In this document: piece by piece, positions 1 through 8,405 of the stretch | Layout: every line of letters begins with the position of its first letter | How positions within the stretch are numbered: the stretch's first letter is position 1 | Source of the DNA: Akkermansia massiliensis | GTDB lineage: Bacteria > Verrucomicrobiota > Verrucomicrobiia > Verrucomicrobiales > Akkermansiaceae | Direction of reading: 5' to 3' | DNA length: 64,000 nt | Assembly: GCF_018847375.1 (NCBI RefSeq) | Contig: NZ_CP072036.1 | Location: forward strand, 496,001 to 560,000 | Program-made: the position numbers and the translations under genes | The notes under the pieces: generated by a model | Told to the model about the DNA's origin: nothing | The model's input: the letters and a program-made list of their open reading frames with translations, nothing else | The model's database searches: none

Positions 1-393
1 CTGGATACCGTCCAGCTGGACGACCTGCCGCCCCGTGAAGAAAACGAGCGATTGAGCCGCCAGGCCATGGGGGAAGGCCCCGTCATTTTTACTCATGACA
101 AAATTTTTTACCAGCCTATCACTGCCCAACTGCTCCAACTGGCGGAAGAACACGGGATTCCGTTCCAGAAGGACGCCGCTTTCCCGCCCGGCATGGCCAA
201 TTTCGTCCCCGTCAAGCTTTACGGCGGCCACGCCGCTTTTCTGGGCCCCCCCATCCGCTACATGCATTCTCCCCGGGAGCTGGCGGACCTGAAGGACGTG
301 AAAGCCACGCTGGATCTGCTGGGCCGCTTTCTGTGCACGCCTCCTTCTGCTGAAGTGAAAACGGCGTCCGTGCAGAAAAAGGAATATCCCTGA
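1..393 (+). CDS. M42 family metallopeptidase, C-terminal part (5' end outside window)
   Basis: The frame is open from base 1, so only about 130 C-terminal residues are visible. They carry the end pattern of M42 aminopeptidases (glutamyl aminopeptidase/TET type): an IFTHDK segment, a G-I-P-F-Q strand where these enzymes bind the peptide N-terminus, and RYMHSPRE, whose His is a metal ligand in characterised family members. M42 enzymes are cytoplasmic, oligomeric, di-metal exopeptidases that trim peptides. The other metal ligands and the catalytic Glu lie upstream of the window. The last 20 or so residues, after the family core, are poorly conserved tail. No partner gene is visible. Confidence 0.85.
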   Translation: MDTVQLDDLPPREENERLSRQAMGEGPVIFTHDKIFYQPITAQLLQLAEEHGIPFQKDAAFPPGMANFVPVKLYGGHAAFLGPPIRYMHSPRELADLKDVKATLDLLGRFLCTPPSAEVKTASVQKKEYP

Positions 394-711
394 CGTCCCG
401 CAGGAATGCCGTACGGCAAAAAAATCTTCTTACGGAAGGAACGGCAATAACGCAGGCACGAATCCAGCCCGCGGTCCAGAAACATACCGCTGCAAAAACA
501 AAACCGCCTCCCGGTTTCTTCCGCAGCCTGTTCTCCTTGGCTGCCTGATTTTTCCCGGCTCCTCCCTGAAACAGCAAAAAAACATCCGGAAGATCACGCG
601 AACAGCCCTTCCCTTCTTACAGTCAATCCCCCCCTTAAACAATCAAACAGCCCCGCTCCCGGAACAAACGGGAAACGGGGCTGGAAGTTTAAAGGCTCAA
701 TGGAAAAACCG
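394..711. other. Intergenic region between convergent M42 peptidase and pnp
   Basis: No convincing gene was found. The region ends on the pnp side with a GC-rich hairpin annotated separately. The remaining roughly 250 bases have short overlapping open frames with low-complexity translations and no family signature. Confidence 0.5.
648..683 (-). terminator. Probable intrinsic terminator of pnp
   Basis: Bases 648-655 and 676-683 form an 8-bp GC stem (CAGCCCCG/CGGGGCTG), with a further CCCG/CGGG pairing inside. It lies about 30 bases past the pnp stop codon. On the minus strand it is followed by a T-rich but interrupted stretch, so termination efficiency is uncertain. Confidence 0.6.
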
Positions 712-2856
712 TTATTCCGTGATGCCGGCGGCTTCCGCTTCGGCTGCCTTGGCGTCGCGCAGAGCGGCGCGCACGGACATCTTCACACGGCCCTTGTCGT
801 CGATGCCGATGCACTTGGCAGTCACCACGTCTCCCACGCTGACGACGTCTTCCGTCTTGGCGGTGCGGCCTTCGGCCAGCTCGGAGATGTGAATCAGGCC
901 GTCCTTGCCGGGAAGCACTTCCATGAACGCGCCAAAGGTGGTCGTGGAAACGATCTTGCCGGTGTACAGTTCACCGATTTCAATGGTCTTGAACATGCGG
1001 GTGACCAGTTCCAGCGCACGGTCCAGGCCTTCCTGCTTGGAGGCGTAGATGTGCACGGTGCCGTCTTCCTCAATGTTGATGTCGGCGCCGGATTCAGCCT
1101 GGATGGCCTTGATGTTCTTGCCGCCGGGGCCAATCAGCTCGCCAATACGGTCGGCGGGAATCTTGGTGGTCTCAATGCGGGGGGCATTCGGGCTCATCTG
1201 GGCCGGAGCCGCAATGGCGTCATTCATGACTTTCAGCACGTCCGTGCGTCCGGCCTTCGCCACGTGGATGGCTTCTTCCAGAATGGAGAGGGGGATGCCG
1301 GGCAGCTTGAGGTCCAGCTGGTAGCCCGTCACGCCTTCAGACGTGCCGCAAAGCTTGAAGTCCATGTCACCGTAGAAGTCTTCGGAACCGATGATGTCCA
1401 GAAGGGTCTTGTACGTGGTGATTTCATGCTGGTCATTCTGTTCCGTCACCAAGCCCACGGAAATGCCCGCCACGGGGCGCTTGAGGGGCACGCCGGCCGC
1501 CAGCAGGGACATCGTGCCCGCGCAGACGGAAGCCATGGAGGTGGAACCGTTGGATTCCATGATTTCAGAAGAAATGCGGATGGCGTACGGGAATTCCTGT
1601 TCACTCGGGACAACCGGAGCGATGGAACGTTCCGCCAGGGCGCCATGGCCGATTTCACGACGGTTCTGACCGCCGAAACGACCGGTATCGCCCACGGAGA
1701 AGGGCGGGAAATTGTAGTGCAGGATGAAGCGCTTTTCATTCACGCTGCCCGTGTAGTTGTCCATGTACTGGCGTTCTTCCATCGGAGCGAGCGTCGCCAG
1801 GCAGAGGGACATGGTTTCACCGCGTGCGAACATCGCGGAGCCGTGCACCACGGAGGGCAGCACGTTGATTTCCGCGGTCAGGGGGCGCAGTTCCTTGAGG
1901 GCGCGGCCGTCGGCGCGCTTGTCCTTGTCCATGATGGAGATGCGGAAGGCCTTCTTCTGAATGTATTCAAAGACCTGCTCCACGTCAAAATCGGTAGCTT
2001 CCGGATGGCGTTCCTTGATGGCGGCTTCCACTTCGTCGCGCAGGGCTCCCACCTTCTTCTGCCGTTCCACCTTGGAGGCGGCATAGATGGCGTCTTCAAT
2101 GCGGTCACCGGCGATTTCATAGCCGATTTCCAGCAGTTCCGGCTTGGCAAGGCAGAGTTCGTAGGAACGCTTTTCCTTGCCGCAGACGGCGCGGAGTTCT
2201 TCCTGCTTTTCACAAAGAACCTTCACGTTTTCCTGAGCCAGGCGCAGGGCGGCGATGAAGTCTTCTTCCGGCAGTTCGTTGGCGGAACCTTCAATCATGA
2301 TCACCTGGTCCTTCGTCCCGGCAAACACCAGGTCAAGCTGGCTGTTTTCACGCTGGGAGTTGGTCGGGTTGATGATGAACTGGCCGTCAACGCGGCCCAC
2401 GCGGACGGCGCCCACGGGTTCGGCAAAGGGGAGGTCGGAAACGACGCAGGCGGCGGAAGCGCCGTTGATGCTCAGAATGTCCGGTTCATTTTCACCGTCG
2501 GCGGAGAGCAGAAGGGTAATCACCTGCGTATCATAGAAGTAGCCCTTGGGGAACATCGGGCGCAGGGGGCGGTCCGTCATGCGGCACGTCAGGATTTCCT
2601 TTTCCGTGGGGCGGCCTTCACGCTTGAAGTAGCCGCCGGGGAACATGCCCGCGGCAGCGGCCTTTTCCTTGTATTCCACGGACAGGGGGAAGAAGGTCTG
2701 GCCTTCCTTGACTTTGGTGGCGCTCACCACGGTCACGAGAACGACGGTATCGCCGCTGCGGACGACAACCGCGCCGTCTGCCAGACGGGCCATTTTTCCG
2801 GTTTCAATCGTGATGGGATTCGTACCAACGTTGCATTCAACTGAATGTATGCTCAT
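712..2856 (-). CDS. pnp: Polyribonucleotide nucleotidyltransferase (PNPase)
   Basis: PNPase is a phosphorolytic 3'-5' exoribonuclease of the RNA degradosome. The 714-residue product has the normal length and domain order: two RNase PH-like halves (about 10-230 and 320-550) linked by an all-alpha segment, then a KH domain around 560-620 with the GPGGKNIK loop, and an S1 domain around 625-695. The N-terminus (MSIHSVECNVG, then ETGKMARLADG) fits the family start, so the ATG at 2856 was kept. No Shine-Dalgarno is visible upstream. In many bacteria pnp directly follows rpsO. Here rpsO is on the same strand about 5.2 kb upstream, with an efflux operon between them. Confidence 0.97.
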   Translation of the reverse strand: MSIHSVECNVGTNPITIETGKMARLADGAVVVRSGDTVVLVTVVSATKVKEGQTFFPLSVEYKEKAAAAGMFPGGYFKREGRPTEKEILTCRMTDRPLRPMFPKGYFYDTQVITLLLSADGENEPDILSINGASAACVVSDLPFAEPVGAVRVGRVDGQFIINPTNSQRENSQLDLVFAGTKDQVIMIEGSANELPEEDFIAALRLAQENVKVLCEKQEELRAVCGKEKRSYELCLAKPELLEIGYEIAGDRIEDAIYAASKVERQKKVGALRDEVEAAIKERHPEATDFDVEQVFEYIQKKAFRISIMDKDKRADGRALKELRPLTAEINVLPSVVHGSAMFARGETMSLCLATLAPMEERQYMDNYTGSVNEKRFILHYNFPPFSVGDTGRFGGQNRREIGHGALAERSIAPVVPSEQEFPYAIRISSEIMESNGSTSMASVCAGTMSLLAAGVPLKRPVAGISVGLVTEQNDQHEITTYKTLLDIIGSEDFYGDMDFKLCGTSEGVTGYQLDLKLPGIPLSILEEAIHVAKAGRTDVLKVMNDAIAAPAQMSPNAPRIETTKIPADRIGELIGPGGKNIKAIQAESGADINIEEDGTVHIYASKQEGLDRALELVTRMFKTIEIGELYTGKIVSTTTFGAFMEVLPGKDGLIHISELAEGRTAKTEDVVSVGDVVTAKCIGIDDKGRVKMSVRAALRDAKAAEAEAAGITE

Positions 2857-3309
2857 TATATTTCTTGTCTTTCAGTCACCCGCAGCCTCATCAGCCCATT
2901 CAGACCGGCTCCGGGCGGGAAGCCTGAATGGCGTCAGGTACGGGCAGTGCCTCAGGAAGAGTGTTATCCGCAGCAGCCTTTTCCCAGAAATGAAGGGGAA
3001 CACTGTCCGCGCGGCAGGGCGCACATCCCAGATGGATCAAACGCTCCGGCCCAGTCTTACCGGCTTGACAGCCTGTGAAAATCCGAAAATTTCTCAAGGC
3101 ATGCCCGACAGAAACGCACCGGGAAACGAGTCCCCGAACGTCGGATGCCAGCATAAGCCCTGTCAAGGAGAATGCAAGCAAATAGTTTGATAGCCCCGCT
3201 GTTCCGTGCTTTTCCCTGCCACCTGCCGGGAATGGGCGTCCCCTCCCTTCCCTGCCGGAAAACTTCCTCCGGAGCAGATGGGGGCATCCCCGGCGGCAAG
3301 AGCCGTTCC
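2857..3309. other. Intergenic region upstream of pnp
   Basis: About 450 bases separate the TolC-type gene from pnp on the same strand. It must hold the pnp promoter and 5' leader, but no clear -35/-10 pair was identified. A TTGACA-like hexamer on the minus strand near 3164 lacks a matching -10. A 145-codon minus-strand frame crosses the region, but its translation is Arg/Pro/Ala-rich without a recognisable fold and it runs into the neighbouring coding region, so it was not called. Confidence 0.45.
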
Positions 3310-4710
3310 TCATGAGGAACCGGGGCGCCGCTGCCATCCGCCGCCGAGAGCCTTGCAGAATTTGACGACGGCATTCAGCCGCATCTGCGCGGCATCCGCC
3401 ATGTCCAGCTCCCCGCTCAGCAGGCTCCTGTGCGTATCCAGGGCATCCATCAGCCCCACATACCCGGCCTCATACTGCCTGGACGCAATGTCCCAGCTGC
3501 GGCGTAGGCAGTTCACTTCATCAAGCGTGGCCTCGTAAACCTCCGCGCTTTTGCGGCGTTCCACCAGGGCATCCCTGATTTCCCGGAAAGCGTTCAGGAC
3601 AGCCTGCTCATACGCGGCCTGGACGGCGGCGCATTCAGCATCCGCGGCGCGTACGGCGGCGCGCTTCCGTCCTCCGTCAAACAGGGTCTGGAGAATGCCC
3701 GCTCCCAATTCATAATTTCTGGAAGACTGGTTCAGCAGTTCGTTCAACTGGGTGCTGACCTGCCCCAGCTGCCCCGTCAGCACCAGAGACGGGAACCTGT
3801 CCTTCCGCGCCGCCTCCCTTCCGTAAAAGGCGGCTTTCAGCCGGGATTCCAGCTCCCAGATATCCGGACGGCGTTCGATCATGTCACCAGGGAGCCGCGC
3901 CGGAATGACCGGAGGAGAAGCCAGCAGGGCGGCATTGCCCCCGCCGGGCCTTCCGCCCTTCATCACCTGCCTGGGACTGTCCCCCACCAGCACGGACAGC
4001 ACGCTTTCAGCACGGGACAGTTCGTTTTCCGACAGCCTGAGCTGGGCCAGCGTTTTGGAGCGCTCCGCCTGGACGCGGCGCAGGGCAAGCTCCGGGTACT
4101 GCCCCTGCACAAATCTTTTTTCATACATGGCGCAGGTCTGTTCATAGGAGGCGTGGACGCGGCGGATGATAAGGCATTTTTCCTCCCACGTGCGCACATT
4201 GATGTAGGCGGAGGCCACCTCCGCCGTCAGCCGCAGATAAACCGCATCCCGTGCGGCGGAAGAAGCCAGCAGCTCCGCCCGGGCGGCTTCCGTGCGCGCC
4301 CGCAGCTTTCCCCACAGGTCCACTTCATAGGAGAGCACGCCGGACATGGACCACAAATCCCTTGCCCGGTCCGGCAGGTTGTTCATGTAGCGTTCACCTT
4401 CGGACAATTCCTCGCTGCTGGCTCCGGCTTCCAGTTCCGCCCGGGGCAGCATGGCGGCGCCCGTCTGCGCCGCCAGGGCGGAGGCCTGGTCCACCAGGGC
4501 GGACGCGCGGACAAGATCGCGGTTATGAGCCACGGCCTTTTCTTCCAGACGGTCCAGCGCACGGTCATTGAAAATGCGCCACCACCCGGCCCCTACGGGA
4601 GAAGTCCGGGCCGTTCCCTCCGGCATTTCCATGACGGGCCTTTCAAATACGGCGGGACTGCCGCAGGAAGCCAGCAGCGCGGCCATGAGAAGAAGCATCA
4701 GACGTTTCAT
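3310..4710 (-). CDS. TolC/NodT-family outer-membrane efflux lipoprotein
   Basis: Outer-membrane channel of a tripartite pump. The open frame extends to 4914, but the ATG at 4710 is preferred because it begins a lipoprotein signal (MKRLMLLLMAALLASC, lipobox LLASC) and overlaps the MFS stop codon as ATGA. The resulting 466-residue product has the duplicated outer-membrane-factor architecture: long helices rich in Ala, Glu, Arg and Leu, and YEVDLWGKLRARTEAARAEL and RRPDIW motifs typical of NodT-type proteins. It is the last gene of the TetR-HlyD-MFS-OMF operon and would form the exit duct for the inner-membrane pair. The substrate cannot be inferred from sequence. Confidence 0.93.
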   Translation of the reverse strand: MKRLMLLLMAALLASCGSPAVFERPVMEMPEGTARTSPVGAGWWRIFNDRALDRLEEKAVAHNRDLVRASALVDQASALAAQTGAAMLPRAELEAGASSEELSEGERYMNNLPDRARDLWSMSGVLSYEVDLWGKLRARTEAARAELLASSAARDAVYLRLTAEVASAYINVRTWEEKCLIIRRVHASYEQTCAMYEKRFVQGQYPELALRRVQAERSKTLAQLRLSENELSRAESVLSVLVGDSPRQVMKGGRPGGGNAALLASPPVIPARLPGDMIERRPDIWELESRLKAAFYGREAARKDRFPSLVLTGQLGQVSTQLNELLNQSSRNYELGAGILQTLFDGGRKRAAVRAADAECAAVQAAYEQAVLNAFREIRDALVERRKSAEVYEATLDEVNCLRRSWDIASRQYEAGYVGLMDALDTHRSLLSGELDMADAAQMRLNAVVKFCKALGGGWQRRPGSS

Positions 4711-6266
4711 GAAGCGGCCTTCCTTTCCGGGCTGGATTTCAGGCAGAACAGGGCAAACAGGACTCCCGCCGCCCCCACGATCACGGTGCAAAGATAAAAG
4801 GTATCCACGGAGAACACCTGGCTCTGGAGCGCCACGGCCTTTTGCAGCACCGCATCCACTGATGCATGGATTTCCCGCGCCGTGCCGCCGGTTTCCGCAA
4901 AGTGCCTCTGCCACATGTCAAGCGTATGCGCCGTTCCCGGGGAATCGTCCCTTACCTGTTCCGCCAGGCTGAAGCGGAACCCCGTTTTCATATGGGCCAA
5001 TACCGTGCTCACACTGCTGACGTACAGGGAAATAAAGATGTAGCGCACGGTGTTCAGCGTCCGGGAGGAAGCGGCGGCGGAACGCCCCTCCACCCCTCTC
5101 AGGGCAAGCGGCGTGGCCGTATTCAAACAGAAGGCATAACCGATTCCGAACAGCCCCAGGGGCCACGCCACGTCCAGCCAGGAGCAGCCCGCGTCCAGCC
5201 GGGACAGGAAGAAGGCGGAGGCGCCCAGCGCCAGCAGCCCCGCCATCATGCCCACCCGCAGGGCCAGCCTGCCCTTCTGCATCAGGGGGAGCACCAGCGC
5301 CGCGCCGCCGCAAAATCCGGCCACCAGAACCATGAACACATAGGCAATGCCCACCGGTTCATAATTCATGACATTGCGCATGAACTGCACCGTTCCCACC
5401 CGCACCCAGCAAATGCAGAAGATGTTGCACAGGGACGCCAGCAGGCCGCACAGGAACCGCCAGTTGCCCAGCACGCGGACGTCCAGCAGAGGGGTGCGGT
5501 GGGTCATGCAGGAAATGAAGGCCAGGGCAAAGGAACAAAATCCGCCGTACATCCAGGCCAGCACGCCGGGCGCCGTCCAGCCGTCCGTCTCTCCGTAAAT
5601 GAGCACCATCAGCATGCACACGCATCCCATCCCCACCGCCAGGAAGGAAAACCAGTCGAATTTTCCTCCCTTGGGAATCTTCTGGTCGGGAACATACAGC
5701 GTCGTCAGCACGGCCAGAACGGCTGCCGCTGCGCCCACAATGACGAACAGCCCCCGCCAGTGCCAGTACTGCACCAGCAGGCACCCCACTACCGGGCTGG
5801 CGCAGGAAGCCAGGCCAATGGAACAAAGTTTCACTCCCATCGCCACGCCGCGGCGCTCCGGCGGCAGGGCGGCATTCACCAGCCCCGTTCCGTACACCAG
5901 CGCCAGGCCGCCTCCTGCCCCCTGAAGGAAGCGGGCCGCAATCATGAGGAAGAAATGGTCCGCCGCCAGTCCCAGCAAGGTTCCGGCCAGCATGATCAGC
6001 AGGGCCGTGCGCAGGGACCTTCTCAGTCCGATGCGCGCCCACAGATACGCCGCCACGGTAAAGGAGAGGGCAGTTCCCAGCGGGCACGCCGCACCCGACC
6101 AGGAAACATCCAGGGTGCCCACCACAAATGTGCCTGACAAATCCGGTGTGGCCGCCGTGATGCAGCCCATATTCAGAAACGTCAGCATCGTGCACGCGCA
6201 GGCCATCCCCGTCAGCAGGCGGCGCTTCCACGCCGGAACCATTGTTTGCAGAACCGGACCGCTCAT
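4707..6266 (-). CDS. MFS multidrug transporter, DHA2 (EmrB-like) family
   Basis: A 519-residue inner-membrane protein with about 14 hydrophobic segments, the size and topology of DHA2 drug:H+ antiporters. The N-terminal half has FVVGTLDVSWSG and RIGLRRSLRT segments in the positions of family motifs, and RFLQGAGGGLALVYG corresponds to the conserved TM4-TM5 region. It starts 10 bases after the HlyD-like gene and its stop overlaps the start of the outer-membrane factor, so the three pump parts are probably translationally coupled. By analogy with EmrB it would export hydrophobic toxicants with the adaptor and OMF. A gut relevance such as bile compounds is inference only. Confidence 0.92.
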   Translation of the reverse strand: MSGPVLQTMVPAWKRRLLTGMACACTMLTFLNMGCITAATPDLSGTFVVGTLDVSWSGAACPLGTALSFTVAAYLWARIGLRRSLRTALLIMLAGTLLGLAADHFFLMIAARFLQGAGGGLALVYGTGLVNAALPPERRGVAMGVKLCSIGLASCASPVVGCLLVQYWHWRGLFVIVGAAAAVLAVLTTLYVPDQKIPKGGKFDWFSFLAVGMGCVCMLMVLIYGETDGWTAPGVLAWMYGGFCSFALAFISCMTHRTPLLDVRVLGNWRFLCGLLASLCNIFCICWVRVGTVQFMRNVMNYEPVGIAYVFMVLVAGFCGGAALVLPLMQKGRLALRVGMMAGLLALGASAFFLSRLDAGCSWLDVAWPLGLFGIGYAFCLNTATPLALRGVEGRSAAASSRTLNTVRYIFISLYVSSVSTVLAHMKTGFRFSLAEQVRDDSPGTAHTLDMWQRHFAETGGTAREIHASVDAVLQKAVALQSQVFSVDTFYLCTVIVGAAGVLFALFCLKSSPERKAAS

Positions 6267-6275
6267 ACTTTTTCC

Positions 6276-7286
6276 TTAAAAATCAATGGAAACCTTTCCC
6301 TGCATTCCCGGGCGGAATACTACTCCGTCCTCCGGCTTCGGCAGGCTCACCTTGACGGGAAAGCGCTGCATGACCTTGGTGAAGTAACCGCTGACGTTCT
6401 CCGTGGAAATCAGGGAGAATGTCGCATAGGTGGCCGCCCCTATTTCATAAACCGTGCCGTGGAAAACCCTGCCGTCATAACCGTCCAGCGTGAACTGCAC
6501 GTCCTGACCCTGCCGGATGCGCCCTATCTTGGTTTCCTCCACGCGGACGTTGAGCCAGATGTCCCCGCCGTCCACAATAGAAAACAACTTCTGGCCGGAA
6601 CTGACCATCTCCCCGCCGTTCACCAGCTTGCGGGCCACCACGCCGTCCACGGGGGATTTGACTACGCATTCCCCGCACAGCACTTCCAACTCCTCCAGTT
6701 CCGCCCGTGCGGCTTCCAGCTGGGCCTGGGCGGATCTTTTTTCCTCCTCGCGGTAACCTTCCAACTTGAGGGCCAGATTCTCCTGCTCCGCCTTCTCCAG
6801 CGCCTGCGCCGCCAGGTAGGTGGCCCGTACGGCGTCCCGGTCCGCGGAGCTGATGCCTGCCTGCTCCCTCACCAGCTTTTCAATGCGCTCGTAATCACGC
6901 CGCGCATGTTCCAGGCTGGCGGAGGCCTGGGCCGTCCTGGCCCGCTGGGACTCGATTTCCTGAGGGCGGAAGCCGGCCAGCATCTCGTCATGCCTGGCCT
7001 GCATCAGCTTGACGCGGGAACGCGCGGCCATCAGGCGCGCCTGCATAGTGCGGCTGTCCAGATGGGCAAGCGTCTGCCCGCGGCGGACGGTTTCCCCTTC
7101 CTCCACATCCACGCTGGTGACGCGCTCCGCCAGCTTTGATCCCACGGAAACGATGCTCGCCTCCACGCGGCAGTCGTCCGTTTTCATGGTACGGCTCTCC
7201 CGGAAATGCCAGACTCCCCAGCCGATGGCTCCCACGGCCGCCAGGGCCATGCTGCCCAGTGATATAGCCTTCAAATGCTTGCTCAT
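6276..7286 (-). CDS. HlyD-family membrane-fusion protein (EmrA-like adaptor)
   Basis: Periplasmic adaptor of the pump, 336 residues from the ATG at 7286. Codons further upstream lie inside the TetR gene, and the ATGA overlap at 7283-7286 supports the later start. After a short basic stretch there is one membrane segment (SLGSMALAAVGAIGWGVW), then the split lipoyl/barrel-sandwich domain (DVEEGETVRRGQTLAHLD, and later SPVDGVVARKLVNGGE). Between them is a long alpha-helical hairpin rich in Glu, Arg, Ala and Gln that would reach the outer-membrane factor. The C-terminal beta-barrel ends in FRPGMQGKVSIDF. It forms one transcription unit with the neighbouring regulator, MFS and OMF genes. Confidence 0.93.
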   Translation of the reverse strand: MSKHLKAISLGSMALAAVGAIGWGVWHFRESRTMKTDDCRVEASIVSVGSKLAERVTSVDVEEGETVRRGQTLAHLDSRTMQARLMAARSRVKLMQARHDEMLAGFRPQEIESQRARTAQASASLEHARRDYERIEKLVREQAGISSADRDAVRATYLAAQALEKAEQENLALKLEGYREEEKRSAQAQLEAARAELEELEVLCGECVVKSPVDGVVARKLVNGGEMVSSGQKLFSIVDGGDIWLNVRVEETKIGRIRQGQDVQFTLDGYDGRVFHGTVYEIGAATYATFSLISTENVSGYFTKVMQRFPVKVSLPKPEDGVVFRPGMQGKVSIDF

Positions 7287-7900
7287 GCGCCGCAGGATGT
7301 GCATTGCCGGGAAAATCCCTGAATGAACAGGCCAATGGTCAGCTTCATGGAGGCCACCTTGTCCTGCCATGCCTTGCTGTCGTCATTCAGGCAGTACATC
7401 AGCATGTAGCCGTGCAGGGTATTGACAAAGGCGCGCACCATGAGCCCCACATCCCCCTCCCTGACCTTTCCTTTTTCCTGCATGGCGCCCATGTAGTCAC
7501 ACAGGAAGGAATGAAGCTCCCGCGGGTCGCGCAAAAAATCATCTCCGTTCGTATCCACGGAGTCCAGCGCGCTCAAGTAGGCCCGGAAGGCGTTCCTTTT
7601 GGCCTTCGTCGCCTGGAAGTACAGGCGCGCAGCCAGTTTCAGGTCATGCGCCAGGTCCCACGTTTTCCTGTTCTCGAATTCCCTTTTCAGTTCGCTGGCA
7701 TATTCCCGGTACCGGATGATTTCATCCAGCAGGGACTTTTTGGTGGCAAAGTAGCGGAAGACGGTCTTTTCACAAATACCGGCCTTTTTCCCTACTTCCT
7801 GAACGCTGACGCGGTGGAACCCTTTTTCACTCATCAGTTCAATGGCCGCCTCCACGATTTTTCTCAGCGTGTTCTGCTGGACCCGTGTCATTTGTTCCAT
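7283..7900 (-). CDS. TetR/AcrR-family transcriptional regulator of the efflux operon
   Basis: A 205-residue protein with an N-terminal TetR helix-turn-helix (VSVQEVGKKAGICEKTVFRYF, split here as VSVQEVGKKAG and CEKTVFRYFATKKSLL, about residues 24-55) and a variable all-helical ligand-binding C-terminal domain. It is the first gene of the pump operon and overlaps the adaptor gene by 4 bases. An 8-bp inverted repeat lies 2 bases upstream of its start (7903-7925), so negative autoregulation of the whole operon with release by an exported ligand is the likely scheme. The ligand is not predictable. Confidence 0.92.
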   Translation of the reverse strand: MEQMTRVQQNTLRKIVEAAIELMSEKGFHRVSVQEVGKKAGICEKTVFRYFATKKSLLDEIIRYREYASELKREFENRKTWDLAHDLKLAARLYFQATKAKRNAFRAYLSALDSVDTNGDDFLRDPRELHSFLCDYMGAMQEKGKVREGDVGLMVRAFVNTLHGYMLMYCLNDDSKAWQDKVASMKLTIGLFIQGFSRQCTSCGA

Positions 7901-7902
7901 AG

Positions 7903-7925
7903 ATGTCTGTCAGGCTAACAGACAT
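7903..7925 (-). promoter_or_regulatory. Probable TetR-family operator
   Basis: Perfect 8-bp inverted repeat ATGTCTGT-7 nt-ACAGACAT immediately upstream of the TetR-family start codon. Size, spacing and position match operators bound by dimeric TetR-family repressors. It is so close to the start codon that the transcript would have a very short leader, or the operator lies just downstream of the promoter. Confidence 0.65.
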
Positions 7926-7986
7926 TTTTTAAAGGTCAAGGCCTCTTCCGGAACAAAAATACGGGGAACCGCCCTTCCCCCGCGGC

Positions 7987-8023
7987 AAAAAAAAACGACC
8001 GCTGCGGAAAACCGCAACGGCCG
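7987..8023 (-). terminator. Intrinsic terminator downstream of rpsO
   Basis: Read on the minus strand this is a GC-rich hairpin (core GTTGCGG-TTTT-CCGCAGC with flanking pairs, 7996-8023) followed by nine T (7987-7995). It sits 26 bases past the rpsO stop codon. It would block read-through into the efflux operon and pnp. Confidence 0.88.
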
Positions 8024-8049
8024 AATCAAACGGGAATATGCTCCGCCGT

Positions 8050-8304
8050 TTAGCGGCGAAGGCCAAGACGCTGAATCAGGCTCTGATACTGGGCCAGATC
8101 TTCACGCTTGACGTAATCAAGAAGCTTGCGGCGCAGAGCCACCATCTTCAACAACCCGCGGCGGGAAGAAACATCGTGCTTGTTCGTGCTCAGGTGGTCG
8201 GTCAGGTGGGCGATGCGCTGGGTCAGGTGGGCGATCTGGTAGCTGGAGCTACCGGAATCCTTTTCATGCATCTTGAATTCCTGCAAATTGATTTCGTTAC
8301 TCAT
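8050..8304 (-). CDS. rpsO: 30S ribosomal protein S15
   Basis: An 84-residue product with the S15 signature: [38 protein letters not shown] and the C-terminal [21 protein letters not shown]15 binds 16S rRNA early in assembly of the 30S platform and often autoregulates its own mRNA. The family is usually about 89 residues, and the N-terminus here is slightly different ([18 protein letters not shown]). The gene stands alone, with about 100 non-coding bases upstream and a strong terminator downstream, rather than being joined to pnp. Confidence 0.97.
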   Translation of the reverse strand: MSNEINLQEFKMHEKDSGSSSYQIAHLTQRIAHLTDHLSTNKHDVSSRRGLLKMVALRRKLLDYVKREDLAQYQSLIQRLGLRR

Positions 8305-8405
8305 AAGTGTTTTCTTTGAATGTATTTAGCTCGTGGCAGCGGCTAATCGACACTGTGAGGGCACCAACTATGCACCATCCGTCCCCAAAAGCAATTCAAA
8401 TTTCA

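Noticed and set aside
700..2844. 714-codon open frame on the + strand opposite pnp
   Set aside because: It is the antisense shadow of pnp caused by GC-rich codons. The translation is His/Gly/Val-rich without family motifs, while the minus strand encodes complete PNPase.
2900..3337. 145-codon minus-strand frame upstream of pnp
   Set aside because: Arg/Pro/Ala-rich translation, overlaps the C-terminus of the TolC-type gene, and has no signal or motif.
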